Source: CAXRDE01 sp964229355 (GTDB lineage Bacteria > Cyanobacteriota > Sericytochromatia > UBA7694). Taken from it: 64,000 nucleotides of DNA. Below, one piece after another: positions 8,497-17,072 of the stretch; position 1 is the first letter of the stretch, and every line of letters starts with the position of its first letter. The DNA lies in NCBI GenBank assembly GCA_964229355.1, contig CAXRDE010000019.1, forward strand, positions 496,001 through 560,000, given 5' to 3'. A model generated the notes under the pieces. That model ran no database searches and had not been told where the DNA came from. It was given only the letters and a program-made list of their open reading frames with translations. The position numbers and the translations under genes were made by a program.

Positions 8497-9194
8497 CGGG
8501 CTCCCCTTTTCCGGACTTTGAAGGGACAGCTATTCCTTTTGACAACCTGGATGCGCAACTGGCAGAGGCTGGAGCCGTGGTATTGCGGGGGCTGGTGCCC
8601 CGGGCTTTGATTGAGCACTGGCTGCCTCGCTTTTTGCAAGCCTTTGAGGAGGCCGACACCCAGGTGTACACCGGGCAAATGCCGGCTTCTTTGTATCAAA
8701 GTTTGTACCGTTATGGCCATGTGTATCCACCCACCATTCCCCATTATGAGCAGTGGCATCAGGCTTTGTTGCAACACCGGCCTTTTCAGCAGGTGCTACG
8801 CTCTTTTTTTGGAGATCGCTGTGCCCTGATGATTCAAAACTCTTACCCGCGCCGCCAGGGGCGCTCGCGGTCTGAACACGCCATTGACTGGCATCAAGAT
8901 CAAGCCTTCTTAGGGCCTTTGCCGGTGATTAACACCTGGATTCCCATGACCCCGGCAGGGGGGAATTACCCTGGCGTTGAGTTGGCGTTGAGTTCAGGGG
9001 CGTGTTGGATCCCTGAGCTGCAGCCTGGAGATGTGCTGATTTTTCACGCTTTTACCCGCCACCGGACTTTTTTACCGGATAATTTCAATGAACGCATCAG
9101 CAGTGAATTGCGCTGGATTGCTCCCGCGGGCTTTGAATTCACCAGCTCACCGCTTTTTACCGTGAATTTGGGGGAAGCCACCGATGCCGTTTGA
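8487..9194 (+). CDS. PhyH-like Fe(II)/2-oxoglutarate dioxygenase
   Basis: A 235-residue protein with the metal-binding HxD motif in 'DWHQDQAFLG' and a distal His in 'GDVLIFHAFTRHRTF', followed by 'SSELRWI'. This is the double-stranded beta-helix pattern of phytanoyl-CoA dioxygenase-like enzymes. It starts inside the 3' end of the acyl-CoA dehydrogenase gene (10-bp overlap), implying coupled expression. The substrate is unknown; hydroxylation of a fatty-acyl or small-molecule substrate is the family expectation. Confidence 0.72.
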   Translation: MAITGSPFPDFEGTAIPFDNLDAQLAEAGAVVLRGLVPRALIEHWLPRFLQAFEEADTQVYTGQMPASLYQSLYRYGHVYPPTIPHYEQWHQALLQHRPFQQVLRSFFGDRCALMIQNSYPRRQGRSRSEHAIDWHQDQAFLGPLPVINTWIPMTPAGGNYPGVELALSSGACWIPELQPGDVLIFHAFTRHRTFLPDNFNERISSELRWIAPAGFEFTSSPLFTVNLGEATDAV

Positions 9195-9219
9195 ACCCAC
9201 CTGTAAATCAGTATATAAT
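9191..9219 (+). promoter_or_regulatory. Sigma-70-type promoter of spoVS
   Basis: TTGAAC (9191-9196) and a perfect TATAAT (9214-9219) are separated by exactly 17 bp. The -35 overlaps the stop codon of the upstream gene. The spoVS ribosome-binding site follows 43 bp after the -10. Confidence 0.75.
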
Positions 9220-9277
9220 TGAGCGTAGATACAGTATGCGAAGCACAACAACATAGCCCCTAAAGGAGTATCATATT

Positions 9278-9541
9278 TTGGACGTTCTGAAAGTTTCTTC
9301 CCGTTCAAAGCCTACCTCAGTTGCTGGAGCCCTCGCTGGCGTTATTCGCGAGCAGGGTTTTGTAGAAGTTCAGGCCATTGGTGCCGGAGCTGTTAACCAG
9401 GCTATTAAAGCCGTGGCCATTGCACGGGGGTATGTGGCGCCAGGCGGGATTGACCTGGTGTTTACTCCTTCTTTTGTAGATATCGAAATCAATGGCGAAG
9501 AGCGTACCGCCATTAAACTGCTGGTGGAGGTTCGCAAATGA
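9278..9541 (+). CDS. spoVS: SpoVS family protein
   Basis: The 87-residue product (MDVLKVSSRSKPTSVAGALAG...) matches the SpoVS family along its full length, including 'AIGAGAVNQAIKAVAIARGYVAP' and 'TPSFVDIEINGEERTAIKL'. SpoVS is an Alba-like small protein needed for stage V of sporulation in Bacillus but is also found in non-sporulating bacteria. A TTG start is inferred from the AAAGGAG at 9262-9268. It has its own strong promoter and its stop overlaps the next ATG (ATGA). Confidence 0.92.
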   Translation: MDVLKVSSRSKPTSVAGALAGVIREQGFVEVQAIGAGAVNQAIKAVAIARGYVAPGGIDLVFTPSFVDIEINGEERTAIKLLVEVRK

Positions 9542-10305
9542 TTATTTCTATTGTTGCTGTCATTCTGGGGGTTTTGATGGCCCTGGGCGGCCTGGCTCCC
9601 AATTTAGCCAATGGTGTTGCCCATACCCAACTCGATGAAGCCTTAAACCATCCCCGCGTATTGCAGGTGCAAATTCATCCGGCGGCGCCTAGCGTCTCTG
9701 TGTTAAACGGCGCTGTGGACTATACCGAAGTCTATGCTGAGGACTTTACCCTTTCAGAACTTCCCATTCATCAAATGCAACTTAAAGTGCACCATTTGAA
9801 TTTAGATCCAGGCTCAGAAAAACTCACCCTACGGGAAGAAGCGCAAGGGGCTGTTGCCCTCAAACTCACCGAAGCGGATCTCAATAAGTTTCTGGCTTCA
9901 GACACCTTTAAAAATGTTTTAAATGCGGTCAAATCCAAGCAAAGTATTTTGAGCAGCCTGGACGCAGACATTCAAGATGTGAACATTCAACTGCGCAATG
10001 ACGGTGTCCGTATTGAAGGGACTGCAGCGACGCTGGGCGGCTTTTTTACGGTGCCCTTTACCCTTGAAGGGCAACTGCGTTTAAAGAGCGAGCGTGAGCT
10101 CGTGGTGCAAAATGTTACCGGCACCACCCTCGGCCGTCCCTTACCCGATGATCTGCTTACCACGGTACTGGCGCGCATTAACCCTATCATCGATCTCAAC
10201 GCACTGGGGGGTGAAGACATGAAGCTTTATTTTCGCCGTGTGAAAGTGACCAATAATCAACTTGAGTTATTGGGTGAGGCTCATATTCGCCAGTTGCCCC
10301 GCTAA
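9538..10305 (+). CDS. DUF2993 / LmeA-like lipid-binding protein
   Basis: A 255-residue protein with an N-terminal hydrophobic anchor or signal (residues 1-25) followed by a beta-rich DUF2993-like region: 'LNLDPGSEKLTLREEAQGAVALKLTEADLNKFL' style text and 'DGVRIEGTAATLGGFFTVPFTLEGQLRL'. DUF2993 proteins are common in cyanobacteria and include mycobacterial LmeA, a periplasmic phospholipid-binding protein. It overlaps spoVS by 4 bp (ATGA). Confidence 0.7.
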   Translation: MIISIVAVILGVLMALGGLAPNLANGVAHTQLDEALNHPRVLQVQIHPAAPSVSVLNGAVDYTEVYAEDFTLSELPIHQMQLKVHHLNLDPGSEKLTLREEAQGAVALKLTEADLNKFLASDTFKNVLNAVKSKQSILSSLDADIQDVNIQLRNDGVRIEGTAATLGGFFTVPFTLEGQLRLKSERELVVQNVTGTTLGRPLPDDLLTTVLARINPIIDLNALGGEDMKLYFRRVKVTNNQLELLGEAHIRQLPR

Positions 10306-10311
10306 ACGGCG

Positions 10312-11226
10312 GTGTCCTCTTTTGGTGTTGTTATCCCTGTGTATTGTCATCATACGCAGGGATATTTGCGTTTTAAACAATGTTTGCACAGTCTACGAGA
10401 ACAGCACTTTGGCGATTTTTCGGTGATTGTGGTAGACGACGGGTCCCCTGAAACGCACGCGCCTGAAAAGCTGAGGCAAGAGGCGCCGTACCGTACCCGA
10501 TGGATTCGTTTACCTCACAATCAGGGGCGCGCTGTGGCGCGTAACGTAGGTTGGCAAGCAGCTCCCTTTCCCTGGATCCTGTTTTTAGACGCGGATATGG
10601 TGTTGCATCCTGAGGCGCTGGGCACTCATTTTCGCTTTCACCGGACTCGGGGCCAGGGCTGGATTGGCCAGGGGAAGGTCATTGGTCAGAGCCAGATAGA
10701 CAAGCGTCCCATCGCGAGTGTCTGGACTGATGCCTCTCAGGCCTTTTTTGCCACGGGCCATGTATCGGTGGCCCGTGAAGCGCTTGAACGGACCGGAGGC
10801 TTTGACGAGGCTTTTACCCAGTATGGTTGGGAAGACCTGGAATTGGGGCTGCGCTTGCAACAGCAGGGCTATCGTCGAGCGCATTTGAAAAGTGCAAAAG
10901 CTTATCATTGGGAGCCCCCTTTAAATGCCTCACAATGGTCCCGAGATTTGGCCAAAGAACAGCAACGGGCGCGAGGGGCCCTCTACCTTTTAGCAAAACA
11001 TCCCCAGCAGGGGCGTTATTTATGTCAGGCCACGCTGCTGGATGCCGCCGTTGCCAACGGTTTACGCCAGCTTTTGCCCATGCCGGACCTCTTGCCCCGA
11101 CTGCTTCAACTGCAACAGACGCACCCGAAAATGGCCCTGGCCTTTTACCGGGGCATCTTACACCAGTATTATGTACAGGCGCTGCAAGAGCTGCTGAAGG
11201 CCAATAAAGAAGCCCCCGAGCTTTAA
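10312..11226 (+). CDS. Family 2 glycosyltransferase with GT7-like C-terminal motif
   Basis: 304 residues: GT-A fold with VVDDGSPE (41-47), FLDADM (91-96) and the galactosyltransferase-type 'GGFDEAFTQYGWEDLELG' motif near residue 165-180. It transfers a sugar from a nucleotide donor to an unknown acceptor, with its last part helical. The GTG start at 10312 follows the DUF2993 stop by 6 bp; the SD is weak, so coupling is likely. Confidence 0.82.
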   Translation: MSSFGVVIPVYCHHTQGYLRFKQCLHSLREQHFGDFSVIVVDDGSPETHAPEKLRQEAPYRTRWIRLPHNQGRAVARNVGWQAAPFPWILFLDADMVLHPEALGTHFRFHRTRGQGWIGQGKVIGQSQIDKRPIASVWTDASQAFFATGHVSVAREALERTGGFDEAFTQYGWEDLELGLRLQQQGYRRAHLKSAKAYHWEPPLNASQWSRDLAKEQQRARGALYLLAKHPQQGRYLCQATLLDAAVANGLRQLLPMPDLLPRLLQLQQTHPKMALAFYRGILHQYYVQALQELLKANKEAPEL

Positions 11227-11237
11227 TCGAGGGCTTT
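11210..11237. terminator. Hairpin terminator overlapping the glycosyltransferase stop
   Basis: AGCCCCCGA / TCGAGGGCT (one mismatch) forms a stem around a 7-nt loop containing the TAA, followed by T-rich sequence. Convergent genes on both sides could share it. Confidence 0.55.
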
Positions 11238-11258
11238 GCTTTGTGTCTTGTGTACCGC

Positions 11259-12413
11259 TTATTGGGCAGGAGCGGTCTGAGGCTGAGGGGTCAAGCCGTC
11301 CATCATGGCGATGGTTTTGCTCTTCACCCAATCTTTGGCACCGCTGCTGGTGAACAGTTTGTCGGTTAACCAACCTCCCAGCATACCGGCGCCACCCACC
11401 AACAGGGTCAGGCCGATACCGCTAACGGCGGTTCCTGCCAGAGCGGCCATGGCTGCTCCACCGGCGAGGGTTGCACCCAGACCGGTGATACCACCGGTAA
11501 CAGTGTCGGTGACAACGTTAGAAACGGCCTGGGTTTTGGTTTTTTCACCGCGCCAGTAGGCGATACCGTTGGTTACTGCAGAGAAACCACCGCTCACCAG
11601 GGCAGAGATACCGGTGCTTTTCAGCGTCGCCATGCCGATGCCTTTGAGGGCGCCCACCACAGAACCGTTACCGGTTTTGATTGCACCGATCAGGTTGCTG
11701 ACTTCGCTGGCAACGATTTTGCCGTAACGCACTTGACCGACGTTGGCGCCGACCCAGGGAGACTGAGCAGCCAGAGAATCCAGGAAGGTCATTTTGATTT
11801 TGTCGTTGTTTTTGAAGCGGCCCAAAATGTTCTGGTAACGGGCTTCTTCTTCAGGGGTGGGTTTGTAGCCGTACTTTTGCACTTTCTCTTCTACAATCAG
11901 TGCCCATTCAATTTCAGACATGGTCACTTGCTCACCAGCGGCGGGCATATCAGGACCAAAGGGGTTAGGACCAGCGGGCTGCTGAGGTGCTTGCGCACCG
12001 GGAACGGTGGGGGTGCCAACGGGCATTTGGATTTGGGGCAGCGCAGGGGTGGGGCTCATGGGTTTGATGTTGTTTTTCAGCAGCATCAGTTGAGAAGCCA
12101 GCGCTTCGTAGTAGTTTTTCTCGTCAGCGGTGGGCTGGTAGCCTTGTTGTACTTTGGCTTCTAATTCGGTGGCCCACTGTAAGTCAGTGCGAGAGATGTT
12201 GAGGGTGGTGAGACTGGGAACAGAAGAGCTGGTGGGTGCGAACTGAACGGTGCTGGCGTTTTGCATGGGAGCGCTGGGCTGGCTGACGTTCAGGCTGTCA
12301 GGAGCAGAAACAGTCTGAGCAGGAGCTGCCTGGGGAATGTTTAGCTGAGAAGGGGTAGGGAGTTGGGCTGAGAAGGCGGGAGTGGTGGCAGCGATGTTGT
12401 TCAGATAAGTCAT
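11259..12413 (-). CDS. Glycine-rich, putatively membrane-active protein with internal repeat
   Basis: A 384-residue protein not assigned to a known family. Residues 1-70 are Pro/Ser/Gln-rich. Two ~42-residue copies of a motif follow (74-117 and 165-205) with shared pattern W-A-x3-E-x-KVQ-x-GY-x-PT-x2-E-x3-Y and ending KNN-x-K. A Pro-rich linker separates them. Residues 235-350 form a Gly/Ala-rich hydrophobic region with glycine-zipper-like spacing (GATLAGGAAMAALAG, GLTLLVGGAGMLGGWL). This C-terminal module (LKSTGISALVSGGFSAV to AVSNV) is shared with the protein at 63361-63936. AAGGAG lies 10 nt before the ATG. No signal peptide is evident. A secreted, surface or membrane-inserting role is speculative. 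Confidence 0.72.
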   Translation of the reverse strand: MTYLNNIAATTPAFSAQLPTPSQLNIPQAAPAQTVSAPDSLNVSQPSAPMQNASTVQFAPTSSSVPSLTTLNISRTDLQWATELEAKVQQGYQPTADEKNYYEALASQLMLLKNNIKPMSPTPALPQIQMPVGTPTVPGAQAPQQPAGPNPFGPDMPAAGEQVTMSEIEWALIVEEKVQKYGYKPTPEEEARYQNILGRFKNNDKIKMTFLDSLAAQSPWVGANVGQVRYGKIVASEVSNLIGAIKTGNGSVVGALKGIGMATLKSTGISALVSGGFSAVTNGIAYWRGEKTKTQAVSNVVTDTVTGGITGLGATLAGGAAMAALAGTAVSGIGLTLLVGGAGMLGGWLTDKLFTSSGAKDWVKSKTIAMMDGLTPQPQTAPAQ

Positions 12414-12785
12414 TTTCAGTAAGCTCCTTTTTTCGCATCAACCGTTTGTTCTATGTTTTTATTATGCCCTATAAAGGCTAAGAACTGACGTAGAAAAATA
12501 TAAGGAATAAACAAGAAATAGATAAGCTTAGGTTAAGCCTGCAAAAGTTCAATTTTGGGCGTAAGGATCTCATGATGCGGGTTTGACGGGAGTGGAGCAG
12601 GAGTATTAATATTTAATTAAATATCACCAAATATATTTTGATTTTGTTTTTTAATTATTAAAAAAACTTCAACGTTTGAATAATTTAGGGCGAGATATAT
12701 AGGGAAATCAGAGATTATCGTATAAAATAGAGAAGATACTTATCACTCAGTTTTTTAAAGCACGGTTTAACGGAGGCAGCTACCT
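12414..12785. other. Divergent intergenic region
   Basis: 372 bp between the minus-strand glycine-rich gene and the plus-strand flagellar gene. The central part (12600-12680) is extremely A/T-rich with poly-A/T runs. A TATAAA at 12721-12726 could serve the flagellar gene, and a CATAAT on the minus strand near 12465 the other, but neither has a convincing -35. No ORF or RNA was recognised. Confidence 0.5.
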
Positions 12786-13601
12786 ATGGGTCGCGGAGAT
12801 TTTGGATTTGATGGATTATACTCACTACAGGCAGTCAACCAGTGGATCGGCGTTATTAACGCCAACCTGAACGCAGCAAACCGCACCGGTTATAAAGCCA
12901 CAAAGGTGAAGTTTAGAGGCGGTGTCGCTACCGTTGAACGCCGTCCTTTTGGGCCTCTTTTAGGGATTCAATCCCCTGAAACCACCTTGCAAATTGATGA
13001 AACCCAGATTGATTTTTCTCAGGGTTCTATTATTGCTTCCACTGAACCTACCCACCTGGCGATTCAGGGTAAGAACGCGTTTTTCCGTTTGTCAACGACT
13101 TTAGACCCAACATCGGGTGCCGCCAACGCCATTACCGATGCTGCTTATTACACCCGTGACGGTGAGTTTCACGTGATTAACGTGAACAACGTGTTGCGTC
13201 TGGTGCACAGTACGGGCATGTATCTGGTGACAGAAACCGGTGCGGGTGTAGAGTTTGATGCCCAAAACGATCTGGTGCGTGAAGACGATGGTGCAGCCAC
13301 TTTTACGGGTACCGTTTTTGATGAAACCAACTTAATGGGTTTCAATGCGCCTAACTTTTTGCGTTTTAGCCGTTTTGGTTCGACGGTTTTTGAACAAGTC
13401 GGTAACGCCGATGACGCTGGCTTTTTCAACGTGGGACCTGGTCAAGCACGGGTTGTGGCACAGTCTTTAGAGAGCTCCAACAGTTCCTTGTCGCAAGCCC
13501 TTCCTGAACTGTCGCTGGCTCAGAAGTTTTTCTCTTCGGTATCTAAAGTGATTTCGGTTCACCAAACCAACTTAGACACCGTCATTAACTTAATTCGTTA
13601 A
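12786..13601 (+). CDS. Flagellar rod/hook-basal body protein (FlgF/FlgG/FlgE family)
   Basis: 271 residues. The N-terminus carries the Flg_bb_rod pattern 'GLYSLQAVNQWIGVINANLNAANRTGYKATKVKF', and 'QIDFSQGSIIASTEPTHLAIQGKNAFFRL' is the typical FlgG/FlgF junction. The C-terminus 'LAQKFFSSVSKVISVHQTNLDTVINLI' forms the coiled coil that packs with the N-terminus in axial proteins. It should be an axial rod or hook subunit secreted by the flagellar type III system. GGAGG lies 9 nt before the ATG. No other flagellar gene is nearby, so the subtype is unresolved. Confidence 0.85.
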   Translation: MGRGDFGFDGLYSLQAVNQWIGVINANLNAANRTGYKATKVKFRGGVATVERRPFGPLLGIQSPETTLQIDETQIDFSQGSIIASTEPTHLAIQGKNAFFRLSTTLDPTSGAANAITDAAYYTRDGEFHVINVNNVLRLVHSTGMYLVTETGAGVEFDAQNDLVREDDGAATFTGTVFDETNLMGFNAPNFLRFSRFGSTVFEQVGNADDAGFFNVGPGQARVVAQSLESSNSSLSQALPELSLAQKFFSSVSKVISVHQTNLDTVINLIR

Positions 13602-13621
13602 TTCTAAGCGCTTATTGTTTC

Positions 13622-13652
13622 AAAGCACCTCTCTCAAGTGAGGGGTGCTTTT
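13622..13652. terminator. Terminator between convergent genes
   Basis: AAAGCACC and GGTGCTTT pair around an inner CTC/GAG helix and small loop, followed by TTTT on the plus strand and AAA-rich sequence on the other side. It overlaps the stop of the minus-strand glycosyltransferase. Confidence 0.6.
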
Positions 13653-15720
13653 ATGTATGTAGCAACGTCTGGCAAAATTGCAAAAGGGACTCAGACCAGG
13701 TGGGATTGTCAAACAGAACTGTGCTTTTGCGTTGAAGGGTTTGTCTCAGTTCCTGGTTCCAGGTAGAGTTAGTGGCTACGCTGACCGCCAGCTCTGCGTA
13801 GTGGGCTGGATCTTTGGCAATTAAAGCCGTAAAATCCATGAGTTGGTACATGGTTTGGGTCCAGCGGCTGCGGTTCCAGGGCAAATCCAGCGTAACAATT
13901 GGGCAGCCGAGACCCAGGGCCTGGTATGAGGTGTTGCCGCCGCCGAAATAAAAGCTGTCCAGAATAACGTCACAGGCCATTAAGCGCTGATAAAACGTCT
14001 CTCGGTTGGACCACGGTAAGAAATGAATGCGTGGTAGCAAGGCTTCCCCCAGAGATTGGTGAAAGCGTTGCTGCAAACGCAGCTCTAAATCGTTATAGGC
14101 CAAAAAAAGCACATGACCCTGGGCATCTTTTTCCAGGATCTGTTTTAAAACGGCATCAAAATCGGGATGAATTTTAAACAATGTCATGGGGCAAAAATAG
14201 AGGGACCCGCTTTCGGGTAGGCCCAGAACTTGCCGTGATGCTCGAGGCGGTACCGTGACAGGGGCATAGTCCGGCAAACCAGGCAGCGTAATCAGCTTTT
14301 CACTATAGTGGCTTTGCCCGTGTTCAGTTTCAAGAATCTGGGATGAGACAAAGTAATCCATATGGGGTAAGCCGGTGGTGACCGGGTGGCCAGACATGAC
14401 CATTTGAAAGCGCGCCAAACGTTGCGATGCCATCACATACACAAAGGCGTTCATGCCAATTTCAGGATAAATTAAAATATCCAGCTGGGCTTGATGCACC
14501 TGGTGAATCGCGCGCATGGGATGGGTGGGCAAAACTTCAAAATGATCACTTTGCGACCGCACCCGCTCGGTGATGTGATCCTCTCGCGTGTGATTTTCTC
14601 CCTGACAAAAGAAAACAAACACTTCAAAGTGCTGGCTCTGCATCAGGTGTTCCAGGGCTCTTTGCAACAGATGCATCACCGATTGATTGTAAAAGTGATG
14701 CGACAAAATGCCCAGTCGCGGTTTGCGGCTAGCCTCTGTGGGGTGTGCAGGTGGGGGCACCACCTGGGGTAAGCCATAAAATTGCGCAAGCTTTTTTTGC
14801 AGCGGGCGAAAGGCTTTTAACTGATAACAGTGGTAAAAATTAAGGTTTTGGGCAACGCTAATTTCTCTGTAATGGGACGGGGCCTGAACATGATGTTTGA
14901 TAAAATAATCCAGATAGCGCTCGAGGTGCTCAGCAATTTCCGCGATATGTGCCTGAGAAAAGACAATGGGTTCTTGCAGGCTGGAGATAATGGTACGGGC
15001 ATTTGCCAGAGAGGGTGTTGCTTCGTAGAACTGGAGTGCCCAACGCAGGGCTTCTGTATAGCGGTAATCATTGTGTAGGCTGTTGATGAGATGGTAATGT
15101 AAAAGCCCGTAAGACTCACTTTTGTCTAAGACCTGTCTCAGGTGTTTTTGTGCTGTTTTTGTATCACCCAAAGCCTGATAGTAGGCGCCCATGGCGATCT
15201 GATAAAAAGAGTGACCGGTTTCGTTAAATTGCTGCTGTAAATCGCTAAAAATATTGTCCTGATAGGCCATGCTTTCCATGAGCTGAAAAAGATGTTCAAT
15301 AGGAGCCGACCATTTAGAATCGAGGAGGTGGGCCTGGGCTGTTAAGGCCAGTGATTTGGAAAGCTGATGGCGTTGCAGACAGAGTTGCGCAAGAGTAAGA
15401 TGGCTTTGGGCGTCCGGTTTGCGTTGTAACACCTGTTCAAAACAAAGCTGGGCTTCCTGAAGATTGCCCAATTTAGCCCATAAAATGCCCAGGTTATTGT
15501 GATACTCAGCAGAATCGGGCGTGATTTCAATCGCCTGTTGATAGCACTGACGGGCGTCTGTGAATTGACGGGTTTGTTCATAAGCAAAACCTAAAAAATT
15601 CCAGAGTTGTGCGGCGGTTCGAGACGGAAGCCTTGTCTTTAACAGTGAAGAAATTTCTGTAATGGCCTGTGTATAGCGCCCCGCCTGCAGATCCGCCGTG
15701 ATAGCGGAGAGATCAGTCAT
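13651..15720 (-). CDS. TPR protein with SPINDLY/OGT-like (GT41) glycosyltransferase domain
   Basis: 689 residues. The N-terminal ~300 contain TPR repeats (for example 'AEYHNNLGILWAKLGNLQEAQLCFEQVLQRKP'-type units). From about residue 330 there is a GT41-like domain: 'PRLGILSHHFYNQSV', 'MDYFVSSQILETE', 'YSEKLITLPGL', 'LFKIHPDFDAVLKQIL' and 'DVILDSFYFGGGNTSYQALGLGCPIVTL', equivalent to the UDP-sugar binding region of O-GlcNAc transferase. The likely role is O-glycosylation of protein Ser/Thr, for example flagellin or surface proteins, but the target is unknown. It overlaps the upstream TPR gene by 8 bp. Confidence 0.82.
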   Translation of the reverse strand: MTDLSAITADLQAGRYTQAITEISSLLKTRLPSRTAAQLWNFLGFAYEQTRQFTDARQCYQQAIEITPDSAEYHNNLGILWAKLGNLQEAQLCFEQVLQRKPDAQSHLTLAQLCLQRHQLSKSLALTAQAHLLDSKWSAPIEHLFQLMESMAYQDNIFSDLQQQFNETGHSFYQIAMGAYYQALGDTKTAQKHLRQVLDKSESYGLLHYHLINSLHNDYRYTEALRWALQFYEATPSLANARTIISSLQEPIVFSQAHIAEIAEHLERYLDYFIKHHVQAPSHYREISVAQNLNFYHCYQLKAFRPLQKKLAQFYGLPQVVPPPAHPTEASRKPRLGILSHHFYNQSVMHLLQRALEHLMQSQHFEVFVFFCQGENHTREDHITERVRSQSDHFEVLPTHPMRAIHQVHQAQLDILIYPEIGMNAFVYVMASQRLARFQMVMSGHPVTTGLPHMDYFVSSQILETEHGQSHYSEKLITLPGLPDYAPVTVPPRASRQVLGLPESGSLYFCPMTLFKIHPDFDAVLKQILEKDAQGHVLFLAYNDLELRLQQRFHQSLGEALLPRIHFLPWSNRETFYQRLMACDVILDSFYFGGGNTSYQALGLGCPIVTLDLPWNRSRWTQTMYQLMDFTALIAKDPAHYAELAVSVATNSTWNQELRQTLQRKSTVLFDNPTWSESLLQFCQTLLHT

Positions 15721-16702
15721 CGGATGGAGTGTAATGCAGGCCTTGTTTTTCTTGCATGAACTTTAAAGCGGCAAGAATGTCGGGGTTATCGGGAGACACC
15801 AACAGCGCCCGTTCCGCCAGCGGAATGCCTTTTTCAAAATTGCCCGCATTGCTGTAGAGACCGACGAGCAATTCATACGCTTCAATCACATTGGGTTTCA
15901 GCTGAATGACCTTTTCAAAATATGGAATGGCTTCCTCAAAACGCTCCAGCTCCATCAAAATCATGCCCCGGTGCAAATAGGTGGTGTCTTCATCGGGAAT
16001 ATAGCTTTCAAGGGCATTGAGCTCCCGCAGAGAAACCATATATTTGCCCTGGTGATGGTAAGCATCGGCAAGGGTGAGTCGGGCTTCTACAAAACCGGGC
16101 TCCAGGCGCAAAGCGTGTTGCAGGTTCGCAATACACGGGTAGTAGGCGCGCAATTCGCTGTAGGCCATGCCCAACATAAAAAAGGCGTTGATGTTTTGCG
16201 GGTCAGCCATGATTAAGCTTTCAAAGATCTCTACGGCCTCGGCGTATTTCTTTTGACTGATGAGAACAAAACCCAGACGAAAGCGGGCGTCTAAATTGTT
16301 GGGGTTCATGTTTAAGGCTTTTTGGAATTGTTCGGCGGCTTCGGGTAAGCGCCCTTGTTCCATATGCTGAATGCCTTCGTGTACAAACTCGTTCATGAAT
16401 TCAGGATCGGTGGTTAAGGCGTTATACACCGATTGCTTGAGGGTAGTCAGGGCCCGACGGGCAATTTTAAGCAGACCAAAAATATTGTACAGCGGAGAGA
16501 GTGGGGGATGTAGCTCAATGGCGCGAACCATCTCATTTTCGGCTTCGGCAAGGTTTTGCTCGCGAAAAAGGCGCACACTTTGGCGCATGTGACGGTAGGC
16601 ATCCTGAGAGATGATGTCATTGTTTCGATCGCGACGAATGCTGTCATCAGGCAACTCTATATTTTGAATTAGCGCGTTTTCCGGCAAATCTTCTGTATTC
16701 AT
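15713..16702 (-). CDS. TPR-repeat protein
   Basis: 329 residues with at least five TPR units in the region 105-315, with the usual W/L-G-Y-A-F-A-P spacing (for example 'AAEQFQKALNMNPNN', 'AIPYFEKVIQLKPNV'). It contains no other recognised domain and no signal peptide, suggesting a cytoplasmic scaffold. It is co-transcribed with, and overlaps, the OGT-like glycosyltransferase, and so may present substrates to it. Confidence 0.85.
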   Translation of the reverse strand: MNTEDLPENALIQNIELPDDSIRRDRNNDIISQDAYRHMRQSVRLFREQNLAEAENEMVRAIELHPPLSPLYNIFGLLKIARRALTTLKQSVYNALTTDPEFMNEFVHEGIQHMEQGRLPEAAEQFQKALNMNPNNLDARFRLGFVLISQKKYAEAVEIFESLIMADPQNINAFFMLGMAYSELRAYYPCIANLQHALRLEPGFVEARLTLADAYHHQGKYMVSLRELNALESYIPDEDTTYLHRGMILMELERFEEAIPYFEKVIQLKPNVIEAYELLVGLYSNAGNFEKGIPLAERALLVSPDNPDILAALKFMQEKQGLHYTPSDD

Positions 16703-16732
16703 GGCTCTTGAAATTGTTTATGATGTTCTTTT

Positions 16733-16741
16733 ATCATAACA
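16733..16741 (-). promoter_or_regulatory. Extended -10 promoter of the TPR/GT41 pair
   Basis: Read on the minus strand this is TGTTATGAT, identical to the element upstream of sepF, 31-39 bp before the TPR gene start. Confidence 0.5.
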
Positions 16742-16757
16742 CCAAAAGGAACTGAGT

Positions 16758-17069
16758 ATGCAGACCGAGCAATACCAAACTTATCTCCATCAAATTCGTT
16801 ACTGTAAAACCCTGACGGATTTAAAAACGATTGTTCAGCGCTTTTTAGAACCCACGGGTTTTGGCGATAACCAGGTGACCGATCTAGAAGACCTTCAGGT
16901 GTCACTGGATTATTATGAAACCGCTCAGTGTTTAAAAGAAACGGACCAGGCTTACTTTCAAAAAGAGATCGAATTATTGGTGTTTGCCCACCAGCAGGTG
17001 TCAAATATAGAAGCGGGGCAGGTCTCCGATGAACCGGAACCCACCCCGCTGTGGCAAATGTTTACCTGA
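16758..17069 (+). CDS. Small hypothetical protein
   Basis: A 103-residue, acidic, probably alpha-helical cytoplasmic protein (MQTEQYQTYLHQIRYC...). No family was recognised. AAAGGA lies 9 nt upstream of the ATG and codon use resembles neighbours, which supports it being real. An antisense frame across the same bases (16699-17004) is judged a shadow. It ends 3 bp before the convergent lipoprotein stop. Confidence 0.6.
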   Translation: MQTEQYQTYLHQIRYCKTLTDLKTIVQRFLEPTGFGDNQVTDLEDLQVSLDYYETAQCLKETDQAYFQKEIELLVFAHQQVSNIEAGQVSDEPEPTPLWQMFT

Positions 17070-17072
17070 GCC

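Noticed and set aside
16699..17004. Minus-strand frame of 101 aa opposite the small gene at 16758
   Set aside because: It runs into the start of the TPR gene; the plus-strand frame has a clear AAAGGA and better codon use.
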